Shown here: positions 28,007-38,082 of the stretch, piece after piece | Numbering within the stretch: the stretch's first letter is position 1 | Layout of the letters: each line of letters opens with the position of its first letter | Assembly (NCBI GenBank): GCA_028290825.1 | Contig: JAQGJB010000015.1 | Coordinates: 31,599 to 95,598, forward strand | Direction: 5' to 3' | Source of the DNA: Micavibrio sp. | GTDB taxonomy: Bacteria; Pseudomonadota; Alphaproteobacteria; Micavibrionales; Micavibrionaceae | DNA length: 64,000 nucleotides | Notes under the pieces: model-generated | Databases searched by the model: none | What the model saw: only the letters and a program-made list of their open reading frames with translations | Told to the model about the DNA's origin: nothing | Program-made: the position numbers and the translations under genes

Positions 28007-28885
28007 ATGAAGGATACCGATTTCGCAGTCTTTGCCAAGCTTCTGAAAGACAAATCCGGCTTTGCCCTGACACCGGCAAAAACCTATCTTCTGGAATCGC
28101 GTGTGTTGCCGGTGGCGTCACGCCATGGATGCGCAGATTTAACGGCGTTGGCCGATCTGTTGCGCAAATCGGTAAACAATGCGCTGATCTACGAGATCGT
28201 CGAGGCGATGACGACGAATGAAACGCTGTTTTTCCGCGATGACAAACCCTTCCGGCATTTCCGTTCCGCGTTGCTGCCCCTGATGATGAAGAACCGGGAG
28301 CACAAGAAATCGCTGCGTATCTGGTCGGCAGCATGTTCCACCGGGCAGGAACCCTATTCCATCGCCATTACCATGTCCGATCTGATCCAGGAGCATCCCG
28401 GGTGGAATGTTGAAATCATCGGCACCGATATTTCGGGGTCGGTCATTGAAAAGGCGAAACAGGGTATTTATACGCAGTTCGAAATTCAGCGCGGCCTGCC
28501 CGTGCCGATGATGGTGAAATATTTCACCCGCCGCGATGCGGAATGGCAGATCCACGAAAAATTCCGCCGCATGGTGCGCTTCGAACCCTTCAACCTCATG
28601 CAGGGGATGGAGAAGTTCGGCACGTTCGACATTATTTTCTGCCGCAATGTCCTGATTTATTTTGACGAGGACACCAAACGTTCGGTGCTGCAGAATTTAT
28701 CAAGGCGGCTCAGCCCCGACGGTTATCTTCTGCTTGGCAGTACGGAATCGGCGATCTGCGCCAATGATTGCCTGACCATGTCGGAATCCTGCGCCGGGCT
28801 GTACACGATTCTACAGAGGGATAAAACCCTCCTCAGCGGCGTTCCGGGACAAATACCGCAACCGGTTCCGGTCAGGGCTTCATAA
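28007..28885 (+). CDS. cheR: Protein-glutamate O-methyltransferase CheR
   Basis: TTNETLFFRDDKPF, IWSAACSTGQEPYSIAI, FDIIFCRNVLIYFD. Confidence 0.95.
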   Translation: MKDTDFAVFAKLLKDKSGFALTPAKTYLLESRVLPVASRHGCADLTALADLLRKSVNNALIYEIVEAMTTNETLFFRDDKPFRHFRSALLPLMMKNREHKKSLRIWSAACSTGQEPYSIAITMSDLIQEHPGWNVEIIGTDISGSVIEKAKQGIYTQFEIQRGLPVPMMVKYFTRRDAEWQIHEKFRRMVRFEPFNLMQGMEKFGTFDIIFCRNVLIYFDEDTKRSVLQNLSRRLSPDGYLLLGSTESAICANDCLTMSESCAGLYTILQRDKTLLSGVPGQIPQPVPVRAS

Positions 28886-28981
28886 AATGGAGGCGTTTTT
28901 AATAAATTAGCCCTTTCATTTAAGCGTGCTGGTTCTATGTTAGCCGCGACACTTCCCCCATAGAGCCAGAACCTCAGAATC

Positions 28982-30826
28982 ATGAAGCCAGCAGAAACCA
29001 CCCCCCCGTCCAAGCGGTCCGCCAAACAGGCGTTCCGTACGATCCGCACGTTACTCCCCTATCTATGGCCGAAGAACCAGACGGAATTGCGCGTGCGCGT
29101 AGTGGCGGCGGTCATATTCCTGATCGCGTCGAAAATCTGCAACGTTTATATCCCTATTCTTTACAAGCATGCGGTTGACAGCCTGGGCGGCGGGGCGACG
29201 GGGCAGATCACCAGTGCGGCAACGGCGGCGGCTGGCGTGCCGGTGGCGATTATCCTGGCTTATGGCCTCGCGCGGATCATGGCGCTGGGGTTCGGGGAAT
29301 TGCGCGATGCGATTTTTGCGAAGGTATCGGCACGCGCCATCCGCCAGGTTGCTCTGGCGACGTTCGAGCATCTTCATAAACTCTCCCTGCGCTTTCACCT
29401 CGACCGCCGCACCGGCGGGATGATCCGGTCGATCGAACGCGGGACGGCGGGGATTGAATTCCTGCTCAGCTTCATGCTGTTCAACATTCTCCCGACATTG
29501 ATCGAGATTCTGATGGTCTGCGGCATATTGTGGTATCTGTTTAACGGCTGGTTTGCGCTGGTTACGTTCATCACGATTGCCGGGTATATTGCCTTTACCC
29601 TGATTATCACCGAATGGCGGACCAAATATCGCCGCGAGATGAACACAAGCAACAGCGAAGCCAATTCCAAATCCATCGACAGCCTTTTGAACTACGAAAC
29701 CGTCAAGTATTTCGGCAATGAAAGCCATGAAGCAAAGCGTTATGAAGTTGCGCTGGCCACCTATGAGAAAGCTTCGATCGACAGCAAAGTGACATTGTCG
29801 CTGCTCAATCTCGGACAGGCTGCGATTATCGCGGTCGGCCTGGCCGTCATCATGGTCATGGCAGGACAGGGCGTGGTGGACCGCACCATGACGGTGGGCG
29901 ATTTCGTTCTGGTCAATACTTACCTGATCCAGCTTTATATCCCGCTGAACTTTCTGGGGTTTGTTTACAGGGAAATGCGGCAATCGCTGATCGATATGGA
30001 GGATATGTTCCACCTGCTGAAGATCGATACGGAGATTGAGGATGCGCCGGGGGCGCAGGCCTTACGTCTGACCAGCGGCGAGGTTCGTTTCAATCATGTA
30101 TCGTTCGGGTATGATAAACGCCGGGAAATCCTGAAAGATGTGTCGTTTACGGTTCCTGCCGGGAAGACCGTGGCGATTGTCGGGTCCAGCGGTGCGGGGA
30201 AATCGACGATTTCGCGGCTGCTGTTCCGGTTCTATGATGTCGGTTCCGGCACTATCACCATCGACGGGCAGGATATCCGGCAGGTGACACAGAAAAGCCT
30301 GCGCGCCGCGATCGGCATCGTGCCGCAGGATACGGTTTTGTTCAATGACACCATTCTTTACAACATCGCCTATGGCCGCCCCGATGCAACGCATGAGGAG
30401 ATTGAAAAGGCCGCCTATATGGCGCGGATTCACGACCAAGTTGCCTCCCTGCCCGATGCGTACAAGACAACGGTGGGTGAACGCGGACTGAAACTCTCCG
30501 GCGGGGAAAAGCAGCGTGTGGCGATTGCCCGCACCATCCTGAAGCGTCCCGGGATTTTATTGTTCGACGAGGCGACATCAGCCCTGGACAGCAAGACAGA
30601 GCAGGAAATTCAGGCGAGTTTACGGGAGGTGTCGAAGGGACACACGACACTGGTCATTGCTCACCGCCTGTCGACGGTTGTCGACGCGGACGAGATTCTC
30701 GTCCTCGATCAGGGAGAAATTGTAGAGCGCGGTTCCCATGCCGATCTGTTGCGCATGAACGGAAAATACGCAGCAATGTGGGCGCGCCAGCAACAGGCAG
30801 GCCCTGACGGTCAGAAGGCTGATTAG
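28982..30826 (+). CDS. Atm1/HMT1-type ABC exporter (TM-NBD)
   Basis: SLLNYETVKYFGNESHEAKRY (Atm1-family signature), Walker A GSSGAGKST, LSGGEKQRVAIARTILKRPGILLFDEATSALDS. Confidence 0.93.
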   Translation: MKPAETTPPSKRSAKQAFRTIRTLLPYLWPKNQTELRVRVVAAVIFLIASKICNVYIPILYKHAVDSLGGGATGQITSAATAAAGVPVAIILAYGLARIMALGFGELRDAIFAKVSARAIRQVALATFEHLHKLSLRFHLDRRTGGMIRSIERGTAGIEFLLSFMLFNILPTLIEILMVCGILWYLFNGWFALVTFITIAGYIAFTLIITEWRTKYRREMNTSNSEANSKSIDSLLNYETVKYFGNESHEAKRYEVALATYEKASIDSKVTLSLLNLGQAAIIAVGLAVIMVMAGQGVVDRTMTVGDFVLVNTYLIQLYIPLNFLGFVYREMRQSLIDMEDMFHLLKIDTEIEDAPGAQALRLTSGEVRFNHVSFGYDKRREILKDVSFTVPAGKTVAIVGSSGAGKSTISRLLFRFYDVGSGTITIDGQDIRQVTQKSLRAAIGIVPQDTVLFNDTILYNIAYGRPDATHEEIEKAAYMARIHDQVASLPDAYKTTVGERGLKLSGGEKQRVAIARTILKRPGILLFDEATSALDSKTEQEIQASLREVSKGHTTLVIAHRLSTVVDADEILVLDQGEIVERGSHADLLRMNGKYAAMWARQQQAGPDGQKAD

Positions 30827-31506
30827 GGTCGCGGCGTCAACGGTCCCGGACGCTGACCGGGGGATTGGTCGATATTATAAAGACCGTGCAGCAGGATATA
30901 ATCGACGATTTCCTGAATTGCGCCGGGGAACTGCCTTTCGCCTCCGCGCATCCGGGTCAGCAGATTGCTGGATGACATGTCGACGGGCGGATTATTGAGG
31001 AAGCACCACCCCTTGCCCACGCTCACCAGGTTCTTTGCGTCCGTCACTTCCAGATGCGGATAGGTCTTTGCGGTGATGCCGTTCCTGGCTTTATCAGTAT
31101 AGCCGGGACGGTCGAGAATGGCGATCGGGCAGGTATTGATGATCTGGTCATAATTTTCCCAAAGGTGGAAATTTTCAAGATTGTCGGCGCCCATCGTCCA
31201 GATGAATTTGTCATCGGGATATTGCGCCCTGATCCCCGCCAGAACATCGCAGGTGCGGTGCGTGCCAAGGAGATCTTCAATACCGGACATGATGAAGGGT
31301 TTGCCGGGATAATGTTTCGCCATGATGTCCGCCATCGCCATCCGGTGATGCAGAGGCGCGTAGTCGGCGACGTCTTTCAGCCTGTTCAGGGAGAACATAA
31401 ACCATACTTCGTCAACGCCGAGAGCCTGATGCACATTGGCGGCGGTTTCAAAATGACCCTGATGCACAGGGTTGAAGGAGCCGCCAAAAAGGGCGATGGT
31501 TTTCAT
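30823..31506 (-). CDS. nadD: Nicotinate-nucleotide adenylyltransferase
   Basis: MKTIALFGGSFNPVHQGHFETA...EVWFMFSLNRLKD...FIWTMGADNLENFHLWENY. Confidence 0.92.
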   Translation of the reverse strand: MKTIALFGGSFNPVHQGHFETAANVHQALGVDEVWFMFSLNRLKDVADYAPLHHRMAMADIMAKHYPGKPFIMSGIEDLLGTHRTCDVLAGIRAQYPDDKFIWTMGADNLENFHLWENYDQIINTCPIAILDRPGYTDKARNGITAKTYPHLEVTDAKNLVSVGKGWCFLNNPPVDMSSSNLLTRMRGGERQFPGAIQEIVDYILLHGLYNIDQSPGQRPGPLTPRP

Positions 31507-31625
31507 GATTCACAGGTCCGCATTCTAATTTTTTATGATTATGGATATTGAGGAAGGAAGAGTCCGGCGTTTTTCATTGCATTGAATTATGGAATTTTCT
31601 ATACCTGACAGATCAGCAGGAATTT

Positions 31626-32483
31626 ATGACACAGCAAACCGTCCACTTTATATACGACCCTTGCAAGCAGCCCGATGCGGATTTTGCGGCAGACCTGATT
31701 GCGGTTCTGGGTCAGGCTCCCGCGCACAGCGCGCAGAATATTGTCACCATCGGGGGTGATGGGACCCTCCTCCACGCGCTGCATCATGCGCAGGGAAAAA
31801 GGGTGCTGGGCCTCGTCCCACCGGGCAGCAACAGCCGCGGGTTCTGGACCAACCGGAACATCGATAACCCGGCAGCGTTGTGTACGGTTCTGACCGCCGC
31901 AAGATCCTACCCCATTAAACCGTTGCAGGTTGATATTACCTTTGCCGACGGCACCACCACGATGCGCCAAGCGTATAATGACGTTTCCATCCGCCCCGTG
32001 GCGCAGGCGGCATCTGCAGGATTAAAGGCCAGCTACAATCTTCCGGCGGAGGATATCAGCATTCAGTCTGCCCTGCTGAACCTGCGGGTGGAATTTGCCA
32101 AAGCGGTGCTCGGCCCGCACAGGATCATGGGCGGCGGGCTGGTGTTCGCAACGCCGCTGGGGTCGACGGCGATGAATAAAAGCTATGGCGGACCATCCGC
32201 GGATATCCGCAATGAGGTGATCGTGATGACAGGCATCGGCATCAGCGAACCGCCGGGTGGGTTTAATTCCGTTGTAAACCGCGATGACACACGGTTTACC
32301 ATTGAGGTCCTGTCGCGGGAAAAGCGTCCGGTGATTATCAGTTTCGATAGTTTCGGCCTTATCGCCAACGCGGCGGGCAGCCCGGTTAGCTCAATTAAAA
32401 TTCATGCGGCGCAATCGGGCGCCGTCAATCTTGTTTTAACCGACGATCCGGGTACGCGTGCCTATTCGTCGATGGCCCCATAA
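31626..32483 (+). CDS. nadK: NAD kinase-like protein
   Basis: IVTIGGDGTLLHALHHAQGKRVLGLVPPGSNSRGF (GGDGT motif) and FATPLGSTAMNKSYGG; start at 31626. Confidence 0.8.
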   Translation: MTQQTVHFIYDPCKQPDADFAADLIAVLGQAPAHSAQNIVTIGGDGTLLHALHHAQGKRVLGLVPPGSNSRGFWTNRNIDNPAALCTVLTAARSYPIKPLQVDITFADGTTTMRQAYNDVSIRPVAQAASAGLKASYNLPAEDISIQSALLNLRVEFAKAVLGPHRIMGGGLVFATPLGSTAMNKSYGGPSADIRNEVIVMTGIGISEPPGGFNSVVNRDDTRFTIEVLSREKRPVIISFDSFGLIANAAGSPVSSIKIHAAQSGAVNLVLTDDPGTRAYSSMAP

Positions 32484-32503
32484 TTTAAAGGAAGGATTTT
32501 TAT

Positions 32504-34150
32504 ATGCCCTATGTCGGACGCGATCAGGATTACGAAGAGCCATTGGCTGCACCATCGGCAATGTGGGCCGATCTCTATGCCCTGACAATGGCGCAGGCGC
32601 TGTTTCTTGAGGGCCGTCATGACCAGCAGGCGACATTCCATGCCTTTGTCCGCAAGACGCCGCATAACGCCGCGTATATGGTTACGGCAGGGCAGAACAT
32701 TGTTGCAGAATGGCTGGATAAAAACTGGCGGTTTACGGACCGCGATATTCGTACGCTGGCCAAAAAAACGACGAAGGACCCGGTCAGCGGAAACCAGGTG
32801 CCGATTTTCAAGCCTGAATTCCTGGAGATGCTGAAGAATGCGAAGCATGTACTCAGCTTGGTGATGATGCCCGAGGGTGAGATCGCCTTCGCGTCCGAGC
32901 CGGTTTATAAAGTAAGCGGCCCGGTCTGGCAGGCTTTGCTGGTGGAAAGCGCCATTCTCAACACCATGAATTCCCAGTCCAACTTTGCGACCTATGCCTC
33001 AATCCTGAAGACGGCCGCGAACGGAAAGCCGGTAGCGGAATTCGGTCTGCGCCGCGCGCAGGCCGTCGGTGGATTATCCTCCACGCGCGGTTCCTATGTC
33101 GGCGGTATCGATGCCTCCTCCAATTGCTGGGCGGAAACCAATTACGGCATTCCAACCATCGGCACCATGGCGCATGCCTATGTCATGATGCATGATACGG
33201 AGCTTGACGCGTATATCAACTGGGCGAAGCACAGCCCGCATCTGGGGGTCTTCCTTCCGGATACGTATGAGCCGATTGAAGGCATGAAAAAAGTCATCCA
33301 GGCCTGCACCATGGTTGGCACGACGCTGCAGGGGTTCCGGCAGGATTCGGGTGACCTTGGATACCTGGCACAGATGGGCAAGGATTTTGCCAGCCAGTCC
33401 GGAACGCAGCTTCTAAAAAATGCGGTTTCCAACGATCTGGACGCACAGACGATTGTCGACCTTGAACGCCAGACGCAGGCGATTGACATGTACGCGGTGG
33501 GAACGAAACTTGCGACGGTGGCAGACCAGCCAGCCCTTGGCGGTGTTTATAAAATCGCGAATATTTATGACGCTGCGCTGAGCCATCAGGAAATCATTGC
33601 GATGAAAGCCGCCGTGCGCGCCGGGCTGACCGAGCCGAAGGATATCCGAGATAAAGTCCGCGACATCATGAAATTGTCCAGCCAATCTGTGAAGATGACA
33701 TTTCCGGGCGAGCTGGACCTGATCCGCTATCTTACAGAGAAGAACGGAAAGCTGATGTTCAATGGCGGCACGATCTGCCAGGAATGGACCAAAGATCCGC
33801 TGTTGCTGTCGGATCCGAAAGATATGTTTTCCGGCCGCCTGACGCAGGACATCATGTCGGTGAAGCGCGATAACCACATCCTGTCGAAAACGTTCAATGC
33901 GGGTACCCGTGCCTATCGTCCTATCCAGCCTTTCTTTGAAGCCGGGAAACTGGTCGGCGATATTGAGACGGTGCATATCGCCCGCGCCCGCGCCCTGCAG
34001 CGGCTGACCATGCTGGATGCGGCGCATAAACGGCTTCTGAACCCGCATGAGCATGTTGTCGGGGTGGAGGAAAGCCTCCTCTACCGTCAGGAGGCCATGG
34101 GCAGGCGCCTGCGCAATACCGGCAACACCGTTGCCGCAAATCTGGTTTAA
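32504..34150 (+). CDS. pncB: Nicotinate phosphoribosyltransferase
   Basis: ADLYALTMAQALF, EFGLRRAQ, STRGSYVGGIDASSN, GFRQDSGDLGYLA, YAVGTKLATVADQPALGGVYKI. Confidence 0.9.
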   Translation: MPYVGRDQDYEEPLAAPSAMWADLYALTMAQALFLEGRHDQQATFHAFVRKTPHNAAYMVTAGQNIVAEWLDKNWRFTDRDIRTLAKKTTKDPVSGNQVPIFKPEFLEMLKNAKHVLSLVMMPEGEIAFASEPVYKVSGPVWQALLVESAILNTMNSQSNFATYASILKTAANGKPVAEFGLRRAQAVGGLSSTRGSYVGGIDASSNCWAETNYGIPTIGTMAHAYVMMHDTELDAYINWAKHSPHLGVFLPDTYEPIEGMKKVIQACTMVGTTLQGFRQDSGDLGYLAQMGKDFASQSGTQLLKNAVSNDLDAQTIVDLERQTQAIDMYAVGTKLATVADQPALGGVYKIANIYDAALSHQEIIAMKAAVRAGLTEPKDIRDKVRDIMKLSSQSVKMTFPGELDLIRYLTEKNGKLMFNGGTICQEWTKDPLLLSDPKDMFSGRLTQDIMSVKRDNHILSKTFNAGTRAYRPIQPFFEAGKLVGDIETVHIARARALQRLTMLDAAHKRLLNPHEHVVGVEESLLYRQEAMGRRLRNTGNTVAANLV

Positions 34151-34174
34151 TTTTTTGAAAAAGGAGAAAATGAA

Positions 34175-34903
34175 ATGACTTTACCGAAAAACATCGCATC
34201 TCTGGCTATCGACGCTCAGCCGACATTCTGTGAAGGCGGCGGGCTTGGCGTTGCGGGCGGCCATGCGATCATGCCGAAGATCAATCAGATCAGGTCGCAG
34301 ACCGAAAAAGGATACTGGACGCAGGACTGGCACCCCGCCGGACACTCCTCTTTCGCCAGCACGCATGGCCGCGCGCCTTTTACGACAGCATCAATGATCA
34401 ACGGCCAGATTGTAGCCGACGGCACACCGGGCGCTTATACCCAGAAGCTGTGGACCGACCATGGCATTCAGGGTACTGCAGAGGCGGAACTGCATCCCGA
34501 CCTGGTTGTTCGGGCGGGCGATATGGTTGTGAAAAAAGGCACCAATCCGCTGATCGATTCTTATTCCTGTGTGTTTGAAAACGATAAAGTCACGCATCCG
34601 CGTTTCCCGAACGGAAATTCGGTTACCGACCAATTGCGTACGGACGGGATTGATACAGTTGTGGTCAGCGGTATCGCGCTTGACGTCTGCGTTCGCGACG
34701 GCGCTTGCGATCTGAGGGATGAAGGGTTCCGGGTTGTCGTCGTTCTCGACGCGACGGCTGCAATTACACCCGAAGGTCAGGCCGCGACACTGGACCTTTT
34801 CAAGAAGAAAGGTGTTGAGGTTACCACCCTGGACCAGTTGGCCAGTTATTTTAATCCGCCGTCCGTGACTGCCGCGCCACGCGGTCCCGTCAACGACCCT
34901 TAA
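34175..34903 (+). CDS. pncA: Nicotinamidase (isochorismatase superfamily)
   Basis: ASLAIDAQPTFCEGGGLGVAGGHAIMPKIN, WTQDWHPAGHSSFA, VVVSGIALDVCVRDGACDLRDEGF: D/K/C catalytic triad context. Confidence 0.92.
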   Translation: MTLPKNIASLAIDAQPTFCEGGGLGVAGGHAIMPKINQIRSQTEKGYWTQDWHPAGHSSFASTHGRAPFTTASMINGQIVADGTPGAYTQKLWTDHGIQGTAEAELHPDLVVRAGDMVVKKGTNPLIDSYSCVFENDKVTHPRFPNGNSVTDQLRTDGIDTVVVSGIALDVCVRDGACDLRDEGFRVVVVLDATAAITPEGQAATLDLFKKKGVEVTTLDQLASYFNPPSVTAAPRGPVNDP

Positions 34904-34908
34904 GGAAA

Positions 34909-37551
34909 ATGATGAGTAAGCTCTCCCTCAAAATCACACAGGCTTCCCTGAACCAGACGGCCCTCGACTGGCCGCGCAATATGGCGAATATTTACGCCGC
35001 AATTGATGAAGCCGTATCGAGGGGGAGCGATATTCTCGCGCTTGAGGAACTGGCGCTTACCGGATATGAGGTAAATGACGATTTCCAGCGCACGGATAAT
35101 GACCGTATCCTGGCGGCGCTTGATGATATTTCCACTTATGCGCAGGCAACCGACCCCAACCTGATCATTTCCATCGGGCATCCCTGGCGGGTGCAGATGC
35201 GGGATCTTCCGGCGGAGCCGGGGTTCGGTGCCGACCGCGTAAAATATCCGCTTTACGACCGTATGAGCAAACCGTTTAACGTTCAGAGCATTGTAAGCGG
35301 CGGGCAGATTCATGCCATGACCGCCAAGGCCAATCTGTATAATGACGGGCGCGGTTATGAGAGCCGTTATTTCAACGAATGGTCGATGAGCGCAGCAAAA
35401 CAACTGGGCGGGGTCTTCGGGACGATTCAAATTCCAATCGACGAGACGGGGCGCAATATCCAGTTCGGGAATCCGATTCTTGCGGTTTCGGACGGGGTAC
35501 AGAGTATAAATATTGCCCAGGCGATCTGCGAGACGAAATGGGTGGCGACGAAATATGACGGACAGCCCTATGACGATTCCCGTTATGCGGACGATAACAT
35601 CATTCCATACTTCAGCCGCCATCTGGGCAGCAAAGACGGCCTGGTCCTGCTGATCCCCAATGCAAGCCCACCGGCACGGGACAAAATCGACAAGCATGTC
35701 CATCTCAACAAACTGGCCGCGCAATATGCGGATGCTGTAGTGGATACGGACGGTCTTGGCTCCAGTGGTTCGACTTTCGCCCAGTTCGGTCACCGCATGA
35801 TCGTGCAGGATGGGGACGTTCTGTCCTATGGCAGACGGATGAGCTTTGACAGAGTTTCGGCGATCACAACGATTGTAGCGGTGACCCCTGCCCCCCTGAA
35901 CACAGCGGCAAAGGTCCATTTGTCCTTAAAGCATGAGTTTAAAAATGCAGGTGCCGTACCGGCTCCGAACCGCGCCTATGAAAACGAGGGTAAGCAAAGC
36001 TGGGACAACCCCGCCAATACGGACCGCCATTATGAAGAGGTTCTGCGTTATACGGCGTTCTGGCTGTTTGACTATATGCGAAAAAGCGGTTCGCGCGGAA
36101 TTATGGAGGCCCTGAGCGGCGGAGCGGATTCCGCATTCAACAGCGCCATGGTTTCGGTGATGGTCCACCTTGGGATGGATGAGCTGGGGGTTGGGAAATT
36201 CTGTGATGAGCTGAACCTGCGGAACAAGGCGCAAATTCTCGATGCGGAGAAAACAGGCGGCAAGGAGGCAGCGATTAAGGTCTGCCTCGCAGAAATGCTG
36301 ACCTGCGTTTATATGGGGACGGGTAATTCGTCGAAGAAGACGCTGGATGCGGCCAGGTTCCTGATTGAAGGCGGCGTCGATCCGGTGACAGGCGAGACTG
36401 TTGAAGGACTGGGCGGAAAGTTTATCTACCGCGATGTGCAGGAACTGCTCGATTTCTACGGTACGCTTTACGCGGTTGAGTCGCTTAAGACTATGGGACC
36501 GGTGAAGAAGCAGCGCATGGTGCTGGAGATTGCCGGTTACCTGAACGCCAGCCCCCATACAACGACCCCGGCGGAACGCGCCGCCCAGGCGGCGGGGCTG
36601 AAAGCCCGTTATCCCCAGATCAAAGATCTGGTCACAGCCGCCGATGGCATGCCGTATGAGAATATACAGGCCCGGGGCCGAGAGGTTCTGATCATGCTGT
36701 TTGCTAACAAGGAGGGGAAGATGGCGGTGGCCAACCCGAACCTTGACGAGGCCCGCAATGCCTATTCCACGTTCGGCGGCGATCTGCACAGCGGCACCAT
36801 CAACCTGAATGCGCACATGCCGAAAGCGTATCAGTTACAGGTCATGCAATATCTTTGCGATCACGGACTGCAGGGCGTGATGGAGCCCGTGCGGTCCCTG
36901 CAAGCAGTCCTGCGCAATAAACCGACAGCGGAATTGCTGCCGCGCGGGGCAGACGGGCAGGTGATACAGAACGATGAGGATGCCCTGCAACGCAATTTCT
37001 GGCAGATGGACCAGATTTCCGATTACATGCATTACGCCCGCAAAATGACCGGTGACGGAGAGCGGCGAATGAATGCGGAGGAAATCTTCGCGTCCTGCAG
37101 GCAGGACAGGCTGTTTCAGAATGCCGATGATAACCGCCTTTATAACATGGTGCGGGTCAGTTATGCCCGCTGGGCCCTAGGGCAGCACAAGATTCACGCA
37201 TCCCCCATCGGCCCGACATTCGGTTTCAATGTCGATCACCAGACATCAATGCGAACGCCGAATTTAAGCGGCCAGAGCAAGGATGAGCTGACCCTGCTGG
37301 GCCTCGACCTTATGTTCCGGTGGGCCGAGGAAGACCAAGCGGGCTGGACGGAGGGGCAACGCCAGACCCTCAACCGCCGCGCGTGGCAGGATACAACGTT
37401 TGTGAAAACGTTCGAACAGAAGCTGCGGTCGCGTGTCGAGGGACGCGATTACGATCTGCACAGCGTTTATGCCGAGGTTCTGCGTGACGGATGGGACAAA
37501 CATTTTGCTCCTTTATCCTCCGCACATCCGATAAGGGTGTTGTCGCGATAG
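34909..37551 (+). CDS. nadE: Glutamine-dependent NAD+ synthetase (nitrilase domain plus ATP pyrophosphatase), unusually long (880 aa)
   Basis: Nitrilase Glu (LALEELALTGYE), Lys (MTAKANLYND), Cys (AICETKW); synthetase SGGADSA and ENIQARGREVLIMLFANKEG. Confidence 0.88.
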   Translation: MMSKLSLKITQASLNQTALDWPRNMANIYAAIDEAVSRGSDILALEELALTGYEVNDDFQRTDNDRILAALDDISTYAQATDPNLIISIGHPWRVQMRDLPAEPGFGADRVKYPLYDRMSKPFNVQSIVSGGQIHAMTAKANLYNDGRGYESRYFNEWSMSAAKQLGGVFGTIQIPIDETGRNIQFGNPILAVSDGVQSINIAQAICETKWVATKYDGQPYDDSRYADDNIIPYFSRHLGSKDGLVLLIPNASPPARDKIDKHVHLNKLAAQYADAVVDTDGLGSSGSTFAQFGHRMIVQDGDVLSYGRRMSFDRVSAITTIVAVTPAPLNTAAKVHLSLKHEFKNAGAVPAPNRAYENEGKQSWDNPANTDRHYEEVLRYTAFWLFDYMRKSGSRGIMEALSGGADSAFNSAMVSVMVHLGMDELGVGKFCDELNLRNKAQILDAEKTGGKEAAIKVCLAEMLTCVYMGTGNSSKKTLDAARFLIEGGVDPVTGETVEGLGGKFIYRDVQELLDFYGTLYAVESLKTMGPVKKQRMVLEIAGYLNASPHTTTPAERAAQAAGLKARYPQIKDLVTAADGMPYENIQARGREVLIMLFANKEGKMAVANPNLDEARNAYSTFGGDLHSGTINLNAHMPKAYQLQVMQYLCDHGLQGVMEPVRSLQAVLRNKPTAELLPRGADGQVIQNDEDALQRNFWQMDQISDYMHYARKMTGDGERRMNAEEIFASCRQDRLFQNADDNRLYNMVRVSYARWALGQHKIHASPIGPTFGFNVDHQTSMRTPNLSGQSKDELTLLGLDLMFRWAEEDQAGWTEGQRQTLNRRAWQDTTFVKTFEQKLRSRVEGRDYDLHSVYAEVLRDGWDKHFAPLSSAHPIRVLSR

Positions 37552-37604
37552 TACATCTTTTATGAACCATTGAACTAAGCAACCTGATGACCTATATATA
37601 AACT

Positions 37605-37916
37605 ATGGTGCAATTCGTTCACCCAGCAACGGAAGACATTACCCTGAGCGGCCTTCTTGAAGCTCTGGCCGATCCGTTGCGCCTGCAGATCGTCCAGAGC
37701 CTGATGAAAGAGGACAGCCATATGTCCTGTTGTCAGGCCTCGCCCTGTCCCAAGATCCCAAAATCGACGCTGTCTCACCATTTCCGCGTGCTGCGCGAAG
37801 CGGGCCTGATCCGCACAACAAAAAAGGGGGTCGAGCACCAGAATGTGCTGCGGCTTGACGACCTGAACCAAGCTTTCCCCGGTCTTCTGAAAACCATCCT
37901 GAAATTTGCCGAGTAA
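37605..37916 (+). CDS. ArsR-family HTH transcriptional regulator with Cys-rich loop
   Basis: LADPLRLQIVQSLM...SKSTLSHHFRVLREAGLIRTTKKGVEHQNVLR-type winged helix (PKSTLSHHFRVLREAGLIR); MSCCQASPCPK. Confidence 0.88.
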   Translation: MVQFVHPATEDITLSGLLEALADPLRLQIVQSLMKEDSHMSCCQASPCPKIPKSTLSHHFRVLREAGLIRTTKKGVEHQNVLRLDDLNQAFPGLLKTILKFAE

Positions 37917-38082
37917 TTATATTGCCGTAAGTTTGCCTTCAAGCGGGAAATCCACGCTTTTCTGCTGAAATCCGGGGTGGTCTCCCTTGTCAAAAGCGAT
38001 GCCCAGCCAACCTGATTAACGACCTGATAACGTCTGCAAAACGGGCTTTATTTCTTGTATTTTCAAGGCAAACCAAGGCATT

